DNA of 59,976 bases from Halobacillus faecis (GCF_007991335.1 NZ_BJYD01000032.1:1-59976), one strand, 5' to 3'; positions 30,932 through 42,302 are shown, counted from the first letter of the stretch. The notes: generated from the sequence alone by a model not told the origin. Numbers and translations: made by a program.

Positions 30932-33900
30932 TTAAGAATGGGTGACTTCTTCCGTCACTTCTGGAACCTCTTGTCTTTGTTGCTCGGATTGCGCTTGAAT
31001 CTTGCGGTAACGAGTCATACCCGTACCAGCAGGAACAAGCTTACCGATAATAACATTCTCTTTCAATCCTAGCAACTCATCGCGCTTACCTTTAATAGCT
31101 GCGTCTGTCAGGACACGTGTTGTTTCCTGGAAGGATGCAGCGGAAAGGAAGCTGTCTGTTTCAAGAGACGCTTTGGTAATACCAAGGATGACTGGACGGC
31201 CGACTGCCGGCTGGCCACCTTCCATAAGCGCTTTTTGGTTCGCTTCTTTGAATTGGTGAATTTCAAGTAGAGAACCTGGAAGTACATCGGTATCACCAGA
31301 ATCAAGAACACGTACTTTACGAAGCATCTGGCGTACCATAACCTCGACGTGCTTATCGGAGATTTCAACCCCTTGCATTCGGTAAACTTTCTGTACTTCT
31401 TTGAGAAGGTATTCTTGAACGCCGTCAAGTCCTTGTACGGTCAGCAATTCTTTAGGATCAATAGAACCTTCAGTCAGAGGTTCGCCTGCTTTGACCTCAT
31501 CACCAACGGCCACTTTCATACGTGCGCCATACGGAGCCGTGTAAGAACGTGACTCTACAGCACCTTGGACGACGATTTCCTGCTTCTCTTTAACTTCATT
31601 GATTTCGTGCACCGTACCATCAATTTCTGTGATAACGGCTTGACCTTTCGGATTACGTGCTTCCACGATCTCCTGGATACGCGGAAGACCCTGCGTGATA
31701 TCGTCTCCGGCTACACCACCTGTGTGGAAGGTACGCATTGTAAGCTGTGTACCTGGCTCACCGATGGACTGTGCAGCGATAATTCCGACTGCTTCACCGA
31801 CTTCAACTTCATCACCTGTTGCAAGGTTACGGCCATAACACTTCTTACAAACACCATGTTTCGTATTACATGTGAATGCCGTACGGATGACGATCTCTTC
31901 AATGCCGGCATCAACAATTTGACGTGCGACATCTTCAGAAATGACTTCATTTCTTTCCAGCATGACAACGCCAGTTTCAGGGTGCTTCACTGTCTGGAAT
32001 GCTGTACGTCCGATGAGGCGGTCGATCAATGGTTCGACCACTTCGGTCCCCTCTGTCAATGCAGCTACTGGAAGACCTCGGTCTGTTCCACAGTCATCCT
32101 CACGAACAATGACATCCTGCGCTACGTCTACTAGACGACGAGTCAAGTAACCGGAGTCGGCTGTCTTAAGGGCCGTATCGGCAAGACCTTTACGTGCACC
32201 GTGTGTAGAGATGAAGTACTCGAGTACCGTCAGACCTTCACGGAAGCTTGACTTGATCGGAAGTTCGATGATTCGTCCAGCCGGGTTGGCCATTAGACCA
32301 CGCATACCAGCAAGCTGCGTAAAGTTAGAGGCGTTACCACGGGCTCCGGAATCACTCATCATGAAGATTGGGTTACGCGGGTTCAAGGACTTCATCAGAC
32401 GGTTCTGAATATCGTCTTTAGCCGCAGACCATATTTCGATGACGCGATCGTAACGTTCTTCTTCTGTGATTAGACCACGACGGAACTGTTTCAAGACTTT
32501 ATCCACTTTCTCCTGTGCTTCATCAAGGATTTCCTGCTTCTCTGGAAGTACGACAACGTCGGATACACCGACAGTGATACCGGCCTTCGTGGAGTAAGCA
32601 AACCCAAGGTCCTTCATGCGGTCAAGCATCTTGGACGTTTCACTGATAGAGAAACGCTTAAACACTTCTGCGATGATATCACCAAGGATTCCTTTCTTGA
32701 ATGGAGATACTTCTTCACGCTTCGAAAGCTCTTCGCGGATATCAGCACCTTTTTCAATAAAGTAATGATCAGGTGTCTTGATTTCCAAGTTCTCTTTCGT
32801 CGGTTCATTGATATATGGGAATGAATTCGGCAGCATTTCGTTGAAAATCAACTTACCTACTGAAGTCAGTAGAAGCTGCTGATTCTGTTTTTCAGTAAAT
32901 GTTTCGTTATTCAAAGAGCTGGCCTGAACCGCTACACGTGTGTGCAAGTGAGCGTAGCCATTTTGATAAGCCATTAGAGCTTCGTTCAAGTCTTTGAAGA
33001 ACATGCCTTCTCCGATGGCACCTTTTCTCTCAAGAGTCAGGTAGTAGTTACCTAGTACCATATCCTGGGAAGGTGTAACGACCGGCTTACCATCCTTAGG
33101 GTTAAGGATGTTTTGAGCAGCAAGCATCAAGATACGCGCTTCCGCCTGAGCTTCAGAAGATAGTGGCACGTGTACGGCCATTTGGTCTCCGTCAAAGTCG
33201 GCGTTGTATGCGGTACATACAAGTGGGTGCAGACGAATGGCACGACCTTCAACAAGAGTCGGTTCAAAGGCCTGGATACCCAAGCGGTGCAATGTTGGTG
33301 CACGGTTGAGTAGAACCGGGTGTTCTTTGATGACATCTTCAAGGACATCCCATACTTCGTGATGCACGCGCTCGATCTTACGCTTGGCTGATTTGATGTT
33401 ATGCGCAAGACCTCGGGATACGAGCTCTTTCATAACGAATGGTTTAAACAATTCAAGGGCCATTTCTTTCGGAAGACCACATTGGTACATCTTCAAGGAT
33501 GGTCCTACGACGATAACAGAACGACCGGAATAGTCGACACGCTTACCTAGCAAGTTCTGACGGAAACGTCCTTGCTTACCTTTCAACATGTGAGAAAGGG
33601 ATTTAAGCGGTCGGTTCCCTGGTCCTGTAACAGGACGGCCGCGACGGCCATTGTCGATCAATGCATCGACAGCTTCCTGTAGCATACGCTTCTCGTTCTG
33701 AACGATGATTGTCGGTGCACCAAGATCCAACAAACGCTTCAAGCGATTGTTACGGTTGATTACACGACGATACAAGTCGTTCAAATCGGAAGTTGCAAAA
33801 CGTCCACCGTCAAGCTGGACCATTGGACGAAGTTCCGGTGGGATGACCGGAAGAACGTCAAGAATCATCCATGATGGATCGTTTCCTGAGTTACGGAAGG

Positions 33901-34543
33901 ATTCTAATACTTCAAGACGCTTGATGGCACGAGTACGACGTTGTCCTTGAGCTGTCTTCAGCTCTTCTTTCAACGTATCCACTTCACCATCAAGGTCGAT
34001 ATCGAATAGAAGCTTACGGATTGCTTCCGCACCCATAGCTGCCTGAAACCCTTGTCCGAACTTCTCACGGTAAGAACGGTACTCTTTTTCAGAAAGCAAT
34101 TGCTTCTTCTCAAGAGCCGTCTCCCCTGGGTCCGTAACGATATAGGCTGCGAAATAAATGACTTCCTCCAAAGCTCTCGGAGACATATCTAACACAAGAC
34201 CCATACGGCTTGGGATTCCTTTGAAGTACCAAATGTGAGAGACAGGGGCAGCTAGTTCAAGGTGCCCCATACGCTCACGGCGGACTTTCGCCTTTGTTAC
34301 TTCTACGCCACAGCGGTCACAAACGACACCTTTATAACGGACGCGCTTATATTTTCCGCAGTGACATTCCCAGTCTTTCTGCGGGCCGAAGATTCGCTCG
34401 CAGAAAAGACCGTCTTTTTCTGGTTTCAACGTACGATAGTTGATGGTTTCTGGCTTCTTAACCTCACCGTAGGACCAAGAACGAATCTTATCCGGTGAAG
34501 CCAGGCCTATTTTCATATACTCAAAGTTGTTTACATCTAGCAA
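30932..34543 (-). CDS. rpoC: DNA-directed RNA polymerase subunit beta'
   Basis: The largest polymerase subunit. 1203 aa, starting at TTG 34543, 7 nt after GGGAGGT. Visible landmarks: N-terminal zinc ribbon [13 protein letters not shown]...CDRCG (Cys 60-78 region), the catalytic NADFDGDQM with three magnesium-binding aspartates, and the second zinc cluster [13 protein letters not shown]. The trigger loop region ends near MRTFHTGG. Lies 76 nt after rpoB. Confidence 0.99.
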   Translation of the reverse strand: MLDVNNFEYMKIGLASPDKIRSWSYGEVKKPETINYRTLKPEKDGLFCERIFGPQKDWECHCGKYKRVRYKGVVCDRCGVEVTKAKVRRERMGHLELAAPVSHIWYFKGIPSRMGLVLDMSPRALEEVIYFAAYIVTDPGETALEKKQLLSEKEYRSYREKFGQGFQAAMGAEAIRKLLFDIDLDGEVDTLKEELKTAQGQRRTRAIKRLEVLESFRNSGNDPSWMILDVLPVIPPELRPMVQLDGGRFATSDLNDLYRRVINRNNRLKRLLDLGAPTIIVQNEKRMLQEAVDALIDNGRRGRPVTGPGNRPLKSLSHMLKGKQGRFRQNLLGKRVDYSGRSVIVVGPSLKMYQCGLPKEMALELFKPFVMKELVSRGLAHNIKSAKRKIERVHHEVWDVLEDVIKEHPVLLNRAPTLHRLGIQAFEPTLVEGRAIRLHPLVCTAYNADFDGDQMAVHVPLSSEAQAEARILMLAAQNILNPKDGKPVVTPSQDMVLGNYYLTLERKGAIGEGMFFKDLNEALMAYQNGYAHLHTRVAVQASSLNNETFTEKQNQQLLLTSVGKLIFNEMLPNSFPYINEPTKENLEIKTPDHYFIEKGADIREELSKREEVSPFKKGILGDIIAEVFKRFSISETSKMLDRMKDLGFAYSTKAGITVGVSDVVVLPEKQEILDEAQEKVDKVLKQFRRGLITEEERYDRVIEIWSAAKDDIQNRLMKSLNPRNPIFMMSDSGARGNASNFTQLAGMRGLMANPAGRIIELPIKSSFREGLTVLEYFISTHGARKGLADTALKTADSGYLTRRLVDVAQDVIVREDDCGTDRGLPVAALTEGTEVVEPLIDRLIGRTAFQTVKHPETGVVMLERNEVISEDVARQIVDAGIEEIVIRTAFTCNTKHGVCKKCYGRNLATGDEVEVGEAVGIIAAQSIGEPGTQLTMRTFHTGGVAGDDITQGLPRIQEIVEARNPKGQAVITEIDGTVHEINEVKEKQEIVVQGAVESRSYTAPYGARMKVAVGDEVKAGEPLTEGSIDPKELLTVQGLDGVQEYLLKEVQKVYRMQGVEISDKHVEVMVRQMLRKVRVLDSGDTDVLPGSLLEIHQFKEANQKALMEGGQPAVGRPVILGITKASLETDSFLSAASFQETTRVLTDAAIKGKRDELLGLKENVIIGKLVPAGTGMTRYRKIQAQSEQQRQEVPEVTEEVTHS

Positions 34544-34619
34544 GGGGCCTACCTCCCTTTCAGTATCCGGGTTTTACCCTAAGCTTAGAACACGAGCAGC
34601 AGCAGTGTTTCTATCTTAC

Positions 34620-37600
34620 TTAGTCGTCTAAGTTCAAATTCTCGGATTCTTTGGTTTGCTCTTCTTCGATATCGCGCATTTCGATCTCTTGTTCATCACC
34701 AGAAAGGATCTTCACATCCATACCTAAACTCTGAAGCTCTTTAATCAGAACCTTGAATGATTCAGGAACGCCAGGTTCAGGAACGTTGTCACCTTTAACG
34801 ATGGCTTCGTACGTTTTCACACGTCCGACGACATCATCTGATTTAACAGTCAAGATTTCTTGAAGAGTATAAGCAGCACCATATGCTTCAAGTGCCCATA
34901 CCTCCATCTCACCGAAACGCTGTCCACCGAATTGTGCTTTACCACCAAGCGGTTGTTGCGTAACCAATGAATACGGTCCAGTTGAACGGGCGTGCAATTT
35001 ATCGTCAACCATGTGCGCAAGTTTGATCATATACATGACACCGACAGATACTCGGTTATCAAACGGATCACCTGTACGTCCGTCATATAGGATCGTCTTC
35101 GCATCACGAGCCATACCGGCTTCTTGCAATGTTTCCCAAACGTCTTCCTCGCGTGCACCATCAAATACTGGTGTGGCAATTCTTTCACCCATCAAACGAG
35201 CAGCCATACCCATGTGCAGCTCCAGTACCTGTCCGATGTTCATACGCGACGGAACACCTAGTGGGTTCAACATGATGTCAACCGGTGTACCATCTGGAAG
35301 GAAAGGCATATCTTCTTCTGGAAGAATCTTAGAGATAACACCTTTGTTTCCGTGACGACCGGCCATTTTATCCCCTTCAGAAATCTTACGTTTCTGAACG
35401 ATATAGACACGGATCAACTGGTTCACACCTGGAGGAAGCTCGTCACCGTCTTCACGGTTGAATATCTTCACATCTAGGACAATTCCGCCTGCACCGTGAG
35501 GCACACGCAAGGACGTGTCACGAACTTCGCGAGCTTTTTCACCGAAGATTGCATGAAGAAGTCGTTCTTCTGCAGATAGTTCCGTCACACCTTTTGGCGT
35601 AACTTTACCAACAAGCAGGTCTCCATCACTTACTTCAGCACCCACGCGGATAATTCCACGATCATCCAAGTCACGAAGAGCATCTTCACCAACGTTTGGA
35701 ATGTCGCGGGTGATTTCTTCCGGTCCAAGCTTCGTGTCACGAGCTTCGGACTCATATTCTTCAATATGAATGGACGTGTACACATCATCTTTAACGAGAC
35801 GTTCACTCATGATGATGGCATCCTCATAGTTGTAACCGTCCCATGTCATGAAGGCAACAAGCGGGTTTTGACCCAGTGCCAGTTCACCCATATCCATGGA
35901 AGGTCCGTCAGCCAGGATTTCACCTTGCTTAACGCGATCTCCTTTAGAAACGATCGGGCGCTGGTTGTAACAGCTTCCCTGGTTAGATCGAATGAATTTC
36001 TGCAAACGGTAACGATCAAGGTCTCCTTCGACCTCTTTGCCATCCACTTCAGAAATGCGGCGCACACGAACTTCTTTCGCTTCTACACGCTCAACAATTC
36101 CTTCGTGTCTACAAATGACTGCAGCACCAGAGTCTTTACCAGACACATACTCCATACCTGTCCCAACAAGCGGTGCATCAGGTTTGAGCAATGGTACTGC
36201 TTGACGCTGCATGTTCGCACCCATCAGGGAACGGTTGGAGTCATCGTTCTCTAGGAAAGGAATACATGCGGTCGCTGCAGATACAACCTGCTTCGGTGAT
36301 ACGTCCATGTAGTCGATACGGTCACGACTAACAACGGTGTTCTCACCACGGAAACGGGCGATAACTTCTTCATCTGTAAAAGCTCCATCTTCTTCAAGCT
36401 TAGCGTTCGCCTGAGCGACAACGTAATTGTCTTCCTCATCAGCTGTAAGGTAATCGATTTGAGCTGTTACTTTGTTCGTATCAGGGTCAACACGACGGTA
36501 AGGGGTTTCGATGAAACCAAACTCATTCACTTTCGCATAAGAGGAAAGGGAGTTGATCAAACCGATGTTTGGTCCTTCCGGCGTTTCGATTGGACACATA
36601 CGACCATAGTGGGAGTAGTGTACGTCACGAACTTCAAACCCTGCACGCTCACGAGTCAGACCACCAGGTCCTAATGCTGAAAGACGGCGCTTGTGTGTCA
36701 GTTCTGCTAACGGGTTCGTTTGGTCCATGAACTGAGACAATTGCGAGCTTCCGAAGAACTCTTTGATGGATGCAATAACAGGACGAATGTTAATCAATTG
36801 TTGTGGCGTGATGGATGACGTATCTTGGATAGACATACGCTCACGAACCACACGCTCCATACGGGAGAGACCAATACGGAATTGGTTCTGCAGCAATTCG
36901 CCAACAGAACGCAGACGGCGGTTTCCGAGGTGGTCGATGTCATCTGTTCCACCCACATCGTGCAACAAGTTGAAGAAGTAACTGATAGAAGAAAGGATAT
37001 CCGCAGGAGTAATGTTCTTCACATCACGGTCAATGTTTGCATTGCCGATGACATTGATGGAACGTTCACCTTCTGGGTCCGTCGGGTCAACAATTTTGAC
37101 AGACTGAACCTGGATAGGATCTTCAAGGACACCGTCAACCGGCTCCAGGGTTTCTTCACTCAATGTGCCTTCTTCGTCATCAAAGTGAGGGATCAGCTTA
37201 TTCAATAGACGACGATCAATCTTGTCCCCTTTTTCAGCGATCACTTCGCCTGTTTCTTCATCCACCAGCGTTTCTGCTAGCGTCTGGTTGAACAAACGAT
37301 CTTTGATGTGAAGCTTTTTATTCATTTTATAACGACCCACACGGGCTAGATCATAGCGTTTCGGGTCGAAGAAACGGGAAACAAGCAAGCTTTTCGCATT
37401 TTCTACCGTTGGCGGCTCGCCAGGGCGTAGACGCTCGTAGATCTCAAGCAACGCTTTCTCTGTGTTTTCCGTATTGTCTTTTTCCAACGTGTTCTTCAAG
37501 TATTCATTGTCACCAATAAGATCAATGATCTCCTGGTCCGTTCCGAATCCTAAAGCACGTAAAAGCACGGTGATCGGTAACTTACGAGTACGATCGATAC

Positions 37601-38147
37601 GGACGTGCACCACGTCTTTTGCATCGGTTTCAAACTCAAGCCACGCTCCGCGGTTCGGGATGACGGTAGCTGTGTAACCTCTCTTACCATTCTTATCAAT
37701 CTTCTTGTTAAAGTACACGCTAGGAGAACGTACAAGCTGAGAAACGATAACACGCTCAGCACCATTTATTACAAAGGTACCTGTGTCTGTCATAAGCGGG
37801 AAATCACCCATGAATACTTCTTGCTCTTTCACTTCTCCTGTCTCATTATTTAAGAGACGTACTTTCACACGAAGTGGTGCGTTATATGTTACATCGCGAT
37901 CCTTTGACTCATCGACTGGATACTTTGGTTCGCCAAGGCTGTAGTCCACAAACTCCAGTGACAAATTACCTGTGAAATCTTCGATTGGGGAAATATCCTG
38001 GAACATTTCCTTCAAACCTTCTTCTAAGAACCAATCGTAAGAAGCGGTTTGAATTTCAATCAAGTTCGGTAATTCTAATACCTCACTGATGCGTGCATAA
38101 CTTCTGCGCTGGCGGTGTCGTCCATACTGAACTAGTTGACCTGTCAA
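34620..38147 (-). CDS. rpoB: DNA-directed RNA polymerase subunit beta
   Basis: 1175 aa from TTG 38147 (reading [16 protein letters not shown]), the start used in Bacillus; GTG 38156 belongs to the GAGGGGTG ribosome-binding site. The rifampicin pocket [19 protein letters not shown] and [12 protein letters not shown] is wild type at the usual resistance positions. The C-terminus is short and acidic. It has its own promoter and a hairpin-bearing leader of about 280 nt. Confidence 0.99.
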   Translation of the reverse strand: MTGQLVQYGRHRQRRSYARISEVLELPNLIEIQTASYDWFLEEGLKEMFQDISPIEDFTGNLSLEFVDYSLGEPKYPVDESKDRDVTYNAPLRVKVRLLNNETGEVKEQEVFMGDFPLMTDTGTFVINGAERVIVSQLVRSPSVYFNKKIDKNGKRGYTATVIPNRGAWLEFETDAKDVVHVRIDRTRKLPITVLLRALGFGTDQEIIDLIGDNEYLKNTLEKDNTENTEKALLEIYERLRPGEPPTVENAKSLLVSRFFDPKRYDLARVGRYKMNKKLHIKDRLFNQTLAETLVDEETGEVIAEKGDKIDRRLLNKLIPHFDDEEGTLSEETLEPVDGVLEDPIQVQSVKIVDPTDPEGERSINVIGNANIDRDVKNITPADILSSISYFFNLLHDVGGTDDIDHLGNRRLRSVGELLQNQFRIGLSRMERVVRERMSIQDTSSITPQQLINIRPVIASIKEFFGSSQLSQFMDQTNPLAELTHKRRLSALGPGGLTRERAGFEVRDVHYSHYGRMCPIETPEGPNIGLINSLSSYAKVNEFGFIETPYRRVDPDTNKVTAQIDYLTADEEDNYVVAQANAKLEEDGAFTDEEVIARFRGENTVVSRDRIDYMDVSPKQVVSAATACIPFLENDDSNRSLMGANMQRQAVPLLKPDAPLVGTGMEYVSGKDSGAAVICRHEGIVERVEAKEVRVRRISEVDGKEVEGDLDRYRLQKFIRSNQGSCYNQRPIVSKGDRVKQGEILADGPSMDMGELALGQNPLVAFMTWDGYNYEDAIIMSERLVKDDVYTSIHIEEYESEARDTKLGPEEITRDIPNVGEDALRDLDDRGIIRVGAEVSDGDLLVGKVTPKGVTELSAEERLLHAIFGEKAREVRDTSLRVPHGAGGIVLDVKIFNREDGDELPPGVNQLIRVYIVQKRKISEGDKMAGRHGNKGVISKILPEEDMPFLPDGTPVDIMLNPLGVPSRMNIGQVLELHMGMAARLMGERIATPVFDGAREEDVWETLQEAGMARDAKTILYDGRTGDPFDNRVSVGVMYMIKLAHMVDDKLHARSTGPYSLVTQQPLGGKAQFGGQRFGEMEVWALEAYGAAYTLQEILTVKSDDVVGRVKTYEAIVKGDNVPEPGVPESFKVLIKELQSLGMDVKILSGDEQEIEMRDIEEEQTKESENLNLDD

Positions 38148-38181
38148 CTGATTCACCCCTCAAATCAAGCATTTTAATAAC

Positions 38182-38221
38182 GAAAAAAGGGTCCGGCAAG
38201 ACATGCCGAACAGGCTTGCGG
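38182..38221 (-). terminator. Attenuator-like hairpin in the rpoB leader
   Basis: On the minus strand CCGCAAG (38215-38221) pairs with CTTGCCGG (38193-38200) with a one-base bulge, and a competing CGGCA/TGCCG stem (38204-38208 / 38194-38198) overlaps it. A six-T tract (38183-38188) follows at once. It lies between the rpoB promoter and rpoB, so it can only act as a partial terminator or attenuator. Confidence 0.55.
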
Positions 38222-38437
38222 TTGATCTTGCCACAAGCACTATTTAAACATCCGCTTTAGAACGAATGGTGATTCTTCATTTCTCTCTAACGTTAGACAA
38301 AAAAGAAAAAGGCTTTTCATACATAAAAACCTCATTTACTTTCAGTGTTCGATTTTACCATTCTGACCATCTATCAACTTTTTATACATATTTGTAAAAA
38401 AAGACTTGACAGACTTCAGATATATTGGCATTTTTCA

Positions 38438-38466
38438 ATACTAGCACAACTAGTAGGGCTAGTCAA
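38438..38466 (-). promoter_or_regulatory. rpoBC promoter
   Basis: -35 TTGACT (38461-38466), overlapping the ybxB stop codon, and -10 TAGTAT (38438-38443) are 17 nt apart. The rest of the 300-nt gap to rpoB is leader; apart from the hairpin near 38200 I see nothing else in it. Confidence 0.75.
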
Positions 38467-39064
38467 ACTTTTTAGCTTTAAGGATGTAATACCCCTTTTG
38501 CTTTACCATGACCTCTGCATTTCCGAACAATTCTTCAAGTTTCTTCTTTGCAGAAGGCGCCCCCTGTTTCTTTTGAATCACGACCCACAACTCTCCTTCA
38601 GCAAGTAGAGCTTCCTTCGCTTCTTCAAACATCTTGTGGACGACTTGTTTTCCGGCACGGATAGGCGGGTTTGTTAGGATAGCAGCAAACCTCTGATCTT
38701 CTAACCCTTGCAAACGATCACTTTCTTGAATCGTGACGTTCACAACTTCATTGCGAGCGGCATTCTTTTCCGCAAGCCCAAGAGCTCTCTCATTGACGTC
38801 GACCATGAATACGTGGCGGCCTGCGTAAGCTTTAGCTAGAGACAAACCAATCGGCCCATACCCACACCCAAGGTCAAGAATGTCACCATGAACATCTGGT
38901 TCTTGAAAGGTTTCGATCAACAAGCGCGATCCGAAATCCACTTCTTTTTTAGAAAAGACAGCATGATCCGTCGTAAATGTGAAGACATGACCGAGCAACT
39001 CAAAGTGCCACGTCTTTTCTTCACTGCCCGTCGTTGTTTTCTTTGAATAGTAATGCTCCGACAT
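38459..39064 (-). CDS. ybxB: RsmC-like class I SAM-dependent methyltransferase (YbxB)
   Basis: 201 aa from ATG 39064 (MSEHYYSKKTT), 9 nt after GAAGGTG; the longer frame to 39133 lacks support. SAM-binding motif I ILDLGCGYGPIGL and catalytic NPPIRAG identify the MTS/RsmC class, which methylates exocyclic N2 of guanine in 16S rRNA in other bacteria. The B. subtilis homologue lies at this same position between rplL and rpoB. The exact target is unproven. Confidence 0.85.
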   Translation of the reverse strand: MSEHYYSKKTTTGSEEKTWHFELLGHVFTFTTDHAVFSKKEVDFGSRLLIETFQEPDVHGDILDLGCGYGPIGLSLAKAYAGRHVFMVDVNERALGLAEKNAARNEVVNVTIQESDRLQGLEDQRFAAILTNPPIRAGKQVVHKMFEEAKEALLAEGELWVVIQKKQGAPSAKKKLEELFGNAEVMVKQKGYYILKAKKFD

Positions 39065-39164
39065 AATCCGAACACCTTCTTTTTCATCTATTGAAATGGA
39101 AAGGTTTATTCCTGATTCCAGCAAGTCTAGCAAATCATGAGCACACTTGCTAAATTTGCCTGTT

Positions 39165-39201
39165 AAGAAAAAGAAAGCCCGCCGATAAATCAGCGAGCTT
39201 T
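39165..39201 (-). terminator. rplJL terminator
   Basis: On the minus strand AAAGC.CGC.GAT (39189-39201) pairs with ATC.GCG.GCTTT (39174-39186) with two or three mismatches or wobbles, then CTTTTTCTT. It lies 15 nt past the rplL stop. Confidence 0.7.
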
Positions 39202-39216
39202 ACTTTAAACATTCTC

Positions 39217-39582
39217 TTACTTAACTTCGACAGAAGCGCCTGCTTCTTCAAGCTTAGACTTGATTTCTTCAGCTTCTTCTTTAGAGATAGCTTCTTTAAT
39301 TGTTGCTGGAGCACCATCAACCATTTCTTTCGCGTCTTTAAGACCAGCACCAGTGATTTCACGTACTGCTTTAACTACTTTGATCTTAGAAGATCCAGCA
39401 GATTCTAGTACTACATCAAATTCAGTTTGCTCTTCAGCAGCTTCGCCACCTGCAGCAGGCGCGCCAGCAGCAACTGGAGCTGCAGCAGATACACCAAATT
39501 CTTCTTCAATTGCTTTAACTAGGTCGTTAAGCTCAAGAACAGACATTTCCTTAATCGCTTCGATAATTTGTTCGTTAGACAT
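39217..39582 (-). CDS. rplL: 50S ribosomal protein L7/L12
   Basis: The multi-copy stalk protein that recruits translational GTPases. 121 aa: N-terminal dimerisation domain, an Ala/Gly/Pro-rich hinge (about 34-50), and a C-terminal domain with [20 protein letters not shown]. Lies 50 nt after rplJ. Confidence 0.98.
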   Translation of the reverse strand: MSNEQIIEAIKEMSVLELNDLVKAIEEEFGVSAAAPVAAGAPAAGGEAAEEQTEFDVVLESAGSSKIKVVKAVREITGAGLKDAKEMVDGAPATIKEAISKEEAEEIKSKLEEAGASVEVK

Positions 39583-39632
39583 GAGAAATTTCCTCCTTAG
39601 TTTTTGTTGTTATAGTTTAAACGAACGCTAAC

Positions 39633-40133
39633 TTACGCGCTTTCTTCTTCTTTTTGATCCGCGATCGCTTTTGTAGCGTAAGCGAAGTTGCGGATAGGTG
39701 CTTGTAGTACGCTTAGGAACATAGATACAAGACCTTCGTAGTTTGGAAGGTTTGCAAGTTCTTTGATTTGCTCAAGAGTTGCAACTTGTCCTTCAACTAC
39801 CCCACCTTTGATCTCAAGGCTATCGTGATCTTTAGCGAAGTTGTTCAATACTTTAGCCGCAGCTACAGCATCGTCTTCATGGAAAGCGACAGCTGTCGGT
39901 CCTTGAAGGACTTCGTTAAGTTCAGATAGTTCGACTTCGTCAGCAGCACGACGGACCATTGTGTTTTTGTACACTTTGAAATCTACGCCTGCTTCACGAA
40001 GCTGGGTACGAAGTTCAGTAACTTCTGCTACATCAAGTCCGCGGTAGTCTACAACGACTGCAGATTTACTGTTGCGGAACTTGTCAGCCAAGTCAGATAC
40101 AATCTGTTTCTTCTGTTCGATAACACTGCTCAT
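39633..40133 (-). CDS. rplJ: 50S ribosomal protein L10
   Basis: L10 anchors L7/L12 dimers to the ribosome. The start is ATG 40133 ([15 protein letters not shown]), 7 nt after GGAGGT; 166 aa. The open frame extends to 40208 through the attenuator hairpin but has no support. Expression is controlled by an L10 leader. Confidence 0.97.
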   Translation of the reverse strand: MSSVIEQKKQIVSDLADKFRNSKSAVVVDYRGLDVAEVTELRTQLREAGVDFKVYKNTMVRRAADEVELSELNEVLQGPTAVAFHEDDAVAAAKVLNNFAKDHDSLEIKGGVVEGQVATLEQIKELANLPNYEGLVSMFLSVLQAPIRNFAYATKAIADQKEEESA

Positions 40134-40180
40134 TGTTCCACCTCCTATTGACTTTTCATCATACCGTTCGAAGGTTTTAC

Positions 40181-40310
40181 TCATAAAAGAACACCCCCAC
40201 ATAGACATGGAGGTGTTTCATAGAGCAGGGCAGACCGCGCTGCTCTATTTATATCACACACCTCGGCAGGACTTTAAGCGGAAAGCCGCACCTGCTGTCT
40301 ACGGTATAAC
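40181..40310 (-). promoter_or_regulatory. L10 leader with attenuator
   Basis: The leader holds the L10-binding region (40261-40305, with ACAGCAGGTGCGGC and AAAGTCCTGCCGAGG), a stem of 8 bp (40221-40228 with 40240-40247), and a terminator-type hairpin (40190-40196 with 40211-40217, plus imperfect pairs) followed by CTTTT. The arrangement matches the known Firmicutes L10 leader that lets free L10/L12 reduce rplJL expression. Confidence 0.8.
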
Positions 40311-40334
40311 GTATTTATTTATACAACGCTACCT

Positions 40335-40363
40335 AGTATATATCGTAGATAACGGAAAGTCAA
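40335..40363 (-). promoter_or_regulatory. rplJL promoter
   Basis: -35 TTGACT (40358-40363) and -10 TATACT (40335-40340) are 17 nt apart, directly after the rplA stop (40374) and before the L10 leader. Confidence 0.8.
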
Positions 40364-40373
40364 CACTTTTTTA

Positions 40374-41069
40374 TTACTTCGTGTAACCAGAAACGTCTAC
40401 TTTGATTCCAGGCCCCATCGTAGATGAAACAGCAGCGTTACGCATATAAGTTCCCTTAGATGCTTGAGGCTTCGCTTTAACAAGTGTTTCAGTGATTGCT
40501 GCGAAGTTTTCAGCCAGCTTGTTCTCATCGAAAGAAGCTTTTCCGATTGGAACGTGGATGTTTGCTGCTTTATCAACGCGGTATTCTACTTTACCAGCTT
40601 TGATTTCGTTAACAGCTTTTTCTACTTCGAATGTCACTGTACCTGTTTTAGGGTTCGGCATAAGACCTTTTGGTCCTAGTACTCGACCTAGCTTACCAAC
40701 TTCAGCCATCATGTCAGGAGTTGCTACTACGACATCAAAATCGAACCAACCTTGGTTGATCTTGTTGATTAGGTCTTGTTCACCTACGTAGTCAGCACCT
40801 GCTGCTTCTGCTTCTTTCGCTTTATCACCTTTAGCGAAAACAAGCACACGCTGAGATTTACCTGTACCGTGCGGAAGCACCATCGCGCCACGGATCTGTT
40901 GGTCCGCTTTCTTAGGATCTACACCTAGACGGAATGCTGCTTCGACAGTTTCGTCAAAGTTCGCTTTTGAAGTTTCTTTTACAAGCTTGATGGCTTCTTG
41001 CACATCGTAAGCTTTTGTACGGTCAACAAGTTTTGCTAGCTCTTGTTGCTTTTTTGATTTCTTAGCCAT
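40374..41069 (-). CDS. rplA: 50S ribosomal protein L1
   Basis: L1 forms the mobile stalk at the E site and in several bacteria represses its own operon. 231 aa from ATG 41069 ([14 protein letters not shown]), after GAGGAGG. Family landmarks include [16 protein letters not shown]. It is 117 nt from rplK, a gap that holds two interlocking inverted repeats. Confidence 0.98.
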   Translation of the reverse strand: MAKKSKKQQELAKLVDRTKAYDVQEAIKLVKETSKANFDETVEAAFRLGVDPKKADQQIRGAMVLPHGTGKSQRVLVFAKGDKAKEAEAAGADYVGEQDLINKINQGWFDFDVVVATPDMMAEVGKLGRVLGPKGLMPNPKTGTVTFEVEKAVNEIKAGKVEYRVDKAANIHVPIGKASFDENKLAENFAAITETLVKAKPQASKGTYMRNAAVSSTMGPGIKVDVSGYTK

Positions 41070-41118
41070 TATTAATTTCCTCCTCGTTGTGGTTTTAACG
41101 GATTTTCCTCCCACGAAT

Positions 41119-41177
41119 AAAGGTTGCGAAAGAGTCACATGCTCCATTTCCGCAACCTTTTCCTATCTCCATGTGAC
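41119..41177 (-). repeat. Two interlocking inverted repeats between rplK and rplA
   Basis: Perfect arms occur in the order A-B-A'-B' along the mRNA: GTCACATG (41170-41177), AAAGGTTGCG (41151-41160), CATGTGAC (41134-41141), CGCAACCTTT (41119-41128). The 8-bp and 10-bp stems cannot both be plain hairpins; they form either a pseudoknot or two alternative structures. It precedes the rplA ribosome-binding site by about 35 nt. Confidence 0.65.
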
Positions 41178-41186
41178 GCTACGGGA

Positions 41187-41612
41187 TTAATCTTCGATCG
41201 TGATTCCCATGCTGCGCGCTGTACCTTCAACCATGCGCATAGCAGCTTCAACGTCAGCAGCGTTCAAATCAGGCATTTTCGTTTCTGCGATTTCGCGTAC
41301 TTGGTCGCGTTTAACAGAAGCTACTTTGTTACGGTTCGGTTCACCGGAACCTGACTCAACTCCTGCCGCTTTCTTAAGAAGAACAGCAGCTGGTGGAGTT
41401 TTTGTAACGAATGTAAAGGAACGGTCCTCATAAACCGTAATTTCTACTGGAATGATCGTACCTGCTTGTTCCTGTGTACGAGCGTTAAATTCCTTACAGA
41501 ATCCCATGATGTTAATACCTGCTTGACCTAGTGCTGGTCCAACTGGCGGTGCTGGGTTCGCTTTACCTGCAGGAATCTGAAGCTTTACAACATTAATAAC
41601 TTTTTTAGCCAC
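41187..41612 (-). CDS. rplK: 50S ribosomal protein L11
   Basis: L11 organises the GTPase-associated centre and is needed for the stringent response via RelA-type enzymes. The start is GTG 41612 ([16 protein letters not shown]), 8 nt after AGGAGG; 141 aa. The [22 protein letters not shown] segment is intact (proline-rich, thiostrepton site). Confidence 0.97.
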   Translation of the reverse strand: MAKKVINVVKLQIPAGKANPAPPVGPALGQAGINIMGFCKEFNARTQEQAGTIIPVEITVYEDRSFTFVTKTPPAAVLLKKAAGVESGSGEPNRNKVASVKRDQVREIAETKMPDLNAADVEAAMRMVEGTARSMGITIED

Positions 41613-41639
41613 GAGACACACCTCCTTAAAGTCCGTGAT

Positions 41640-41705
41640 GTGGTAATAGGGTTCAACCCCTCCCACTCATTGCGATATCTACGCAATCGCCCTCTTTTTG
41701 GGGCG
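41640..41705 (-). promoter_or_regulatory. Structured rplK leader, three stem-loops
   Basis: In the minus-strand leader: CGCCC (41701-41705) with GGGCG (41688-41692); ATTGCG (41682-41687) with CGCAAT (41669-41674); and GTGG (41663-41666) with CCAC (41640-41643) enclosing GGG/CCC (41657-41659 / 41649-41651). The series ends near the rplK ribosome-binding site, suggesting autogenous control, ligand unknown. Confidence 0.5.
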
Positions 41706-41721
41706 CATATAGAACATAAAA

Positions 41722-41750
41722 ATTCTAGCATCTTTATTTCTAATATGCAA
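41722..41750 (-). promoter_or_regulatory. rplKA promoter
   Basis: -35 TTGCAT (41745-41750) and -10 TAGAAT (41722-41727) are 17 nt apart, 15 nt past the nusG stop. Confidence 0.75.
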
Positions 41751-41765
41751 GGGGAGAGATGAATT

Positions 41766-42302
41766 TTATAATTTTTCGATTTGGGTAAAGTCTAACTCTA
41801 CCGGGGTTTCACGCCCGAACATATTGACGTGGACTTTCACTTTTTGTTTGTCCGTATCAATATATTCAATGGATCCTGTGAAGTTAGCGAAAGGTCCGTC
41901 TGTCACTTTAACACTTTCCTTCACCTCGAAGTCAACCTCCGCTTTAGGCTGTTCGTTCATACCCATGCGCTTAAGAACCGTTTCTACTTCTTCAGGCAGG
42001 AGAGGGATCGGCTTGGATCCAGAACCGGTGGATCCTACGAAACCAGTCACACCTGGTGTATTACGTACTACGTACCAGGAATCGTCTGTCATGACCATTT
42101 CAGCCAATACATACCCAGGGAACACCTTTTTCTTGGCTACTTTCCTTTTGCCATTTTTAATTTCTGCTTCTTCGTCCTCGGGAACAAGAACACGGAAGAT
42201 CTTGTCTTCCATTCCCATTGATTCCACACGCTTTTCCAGGTTTGTTTTTACCTTGTTCTCATATCCTGAATAGGTGTGCACTACATACCATCTTTTTTCC
42301 AT
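41766..42302 (-). CDS. nusG: Transcription termination/antitermination factor NusG
   Basis: NusG binds RNA polymerase through its NGN domain and couples to S10 or Rho through its KOW domain. 178 aa: NGN about 1-115, KOW near 128-160 (VTDGPFANFTGSIEYID). Preceded by a terminator after secE and a weak promoter of its own. Confidence 0.97.
   Translation of the reverse strand: MEKRWYVVHTYSGYENKVKTNLEKRVESMGMEDKIFRVLVPEDEEAEIKNGKRKVAKKKVFPGYVLAEMVMTDDSWYVVRNTPGVTGFVGSTGSGSKPIPLLPEEVETVLKRMGMNEQPKAEVDFEVKESVKVTDGPFANFTGSIEYIDTDKQKVKVHVNMFGRETPVELDFTQIEKL

Noticed and set aside
31565-32134. Long plus-strand frames antisense to rpoC, rpoB, rpsM, clpC and others
   Set aside because: They are shadows of strongly biased coding sequence on the minus strand, with Cys/Arg-rich or low-complexity translations and no ribosome-binding sites.
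38100-38160. Palindrome GTTGACCTGTCAAC at the rpoB start
   Set aside because: It is formed by the conserved first codons (LTGQL) and needs no regulatory explanation.
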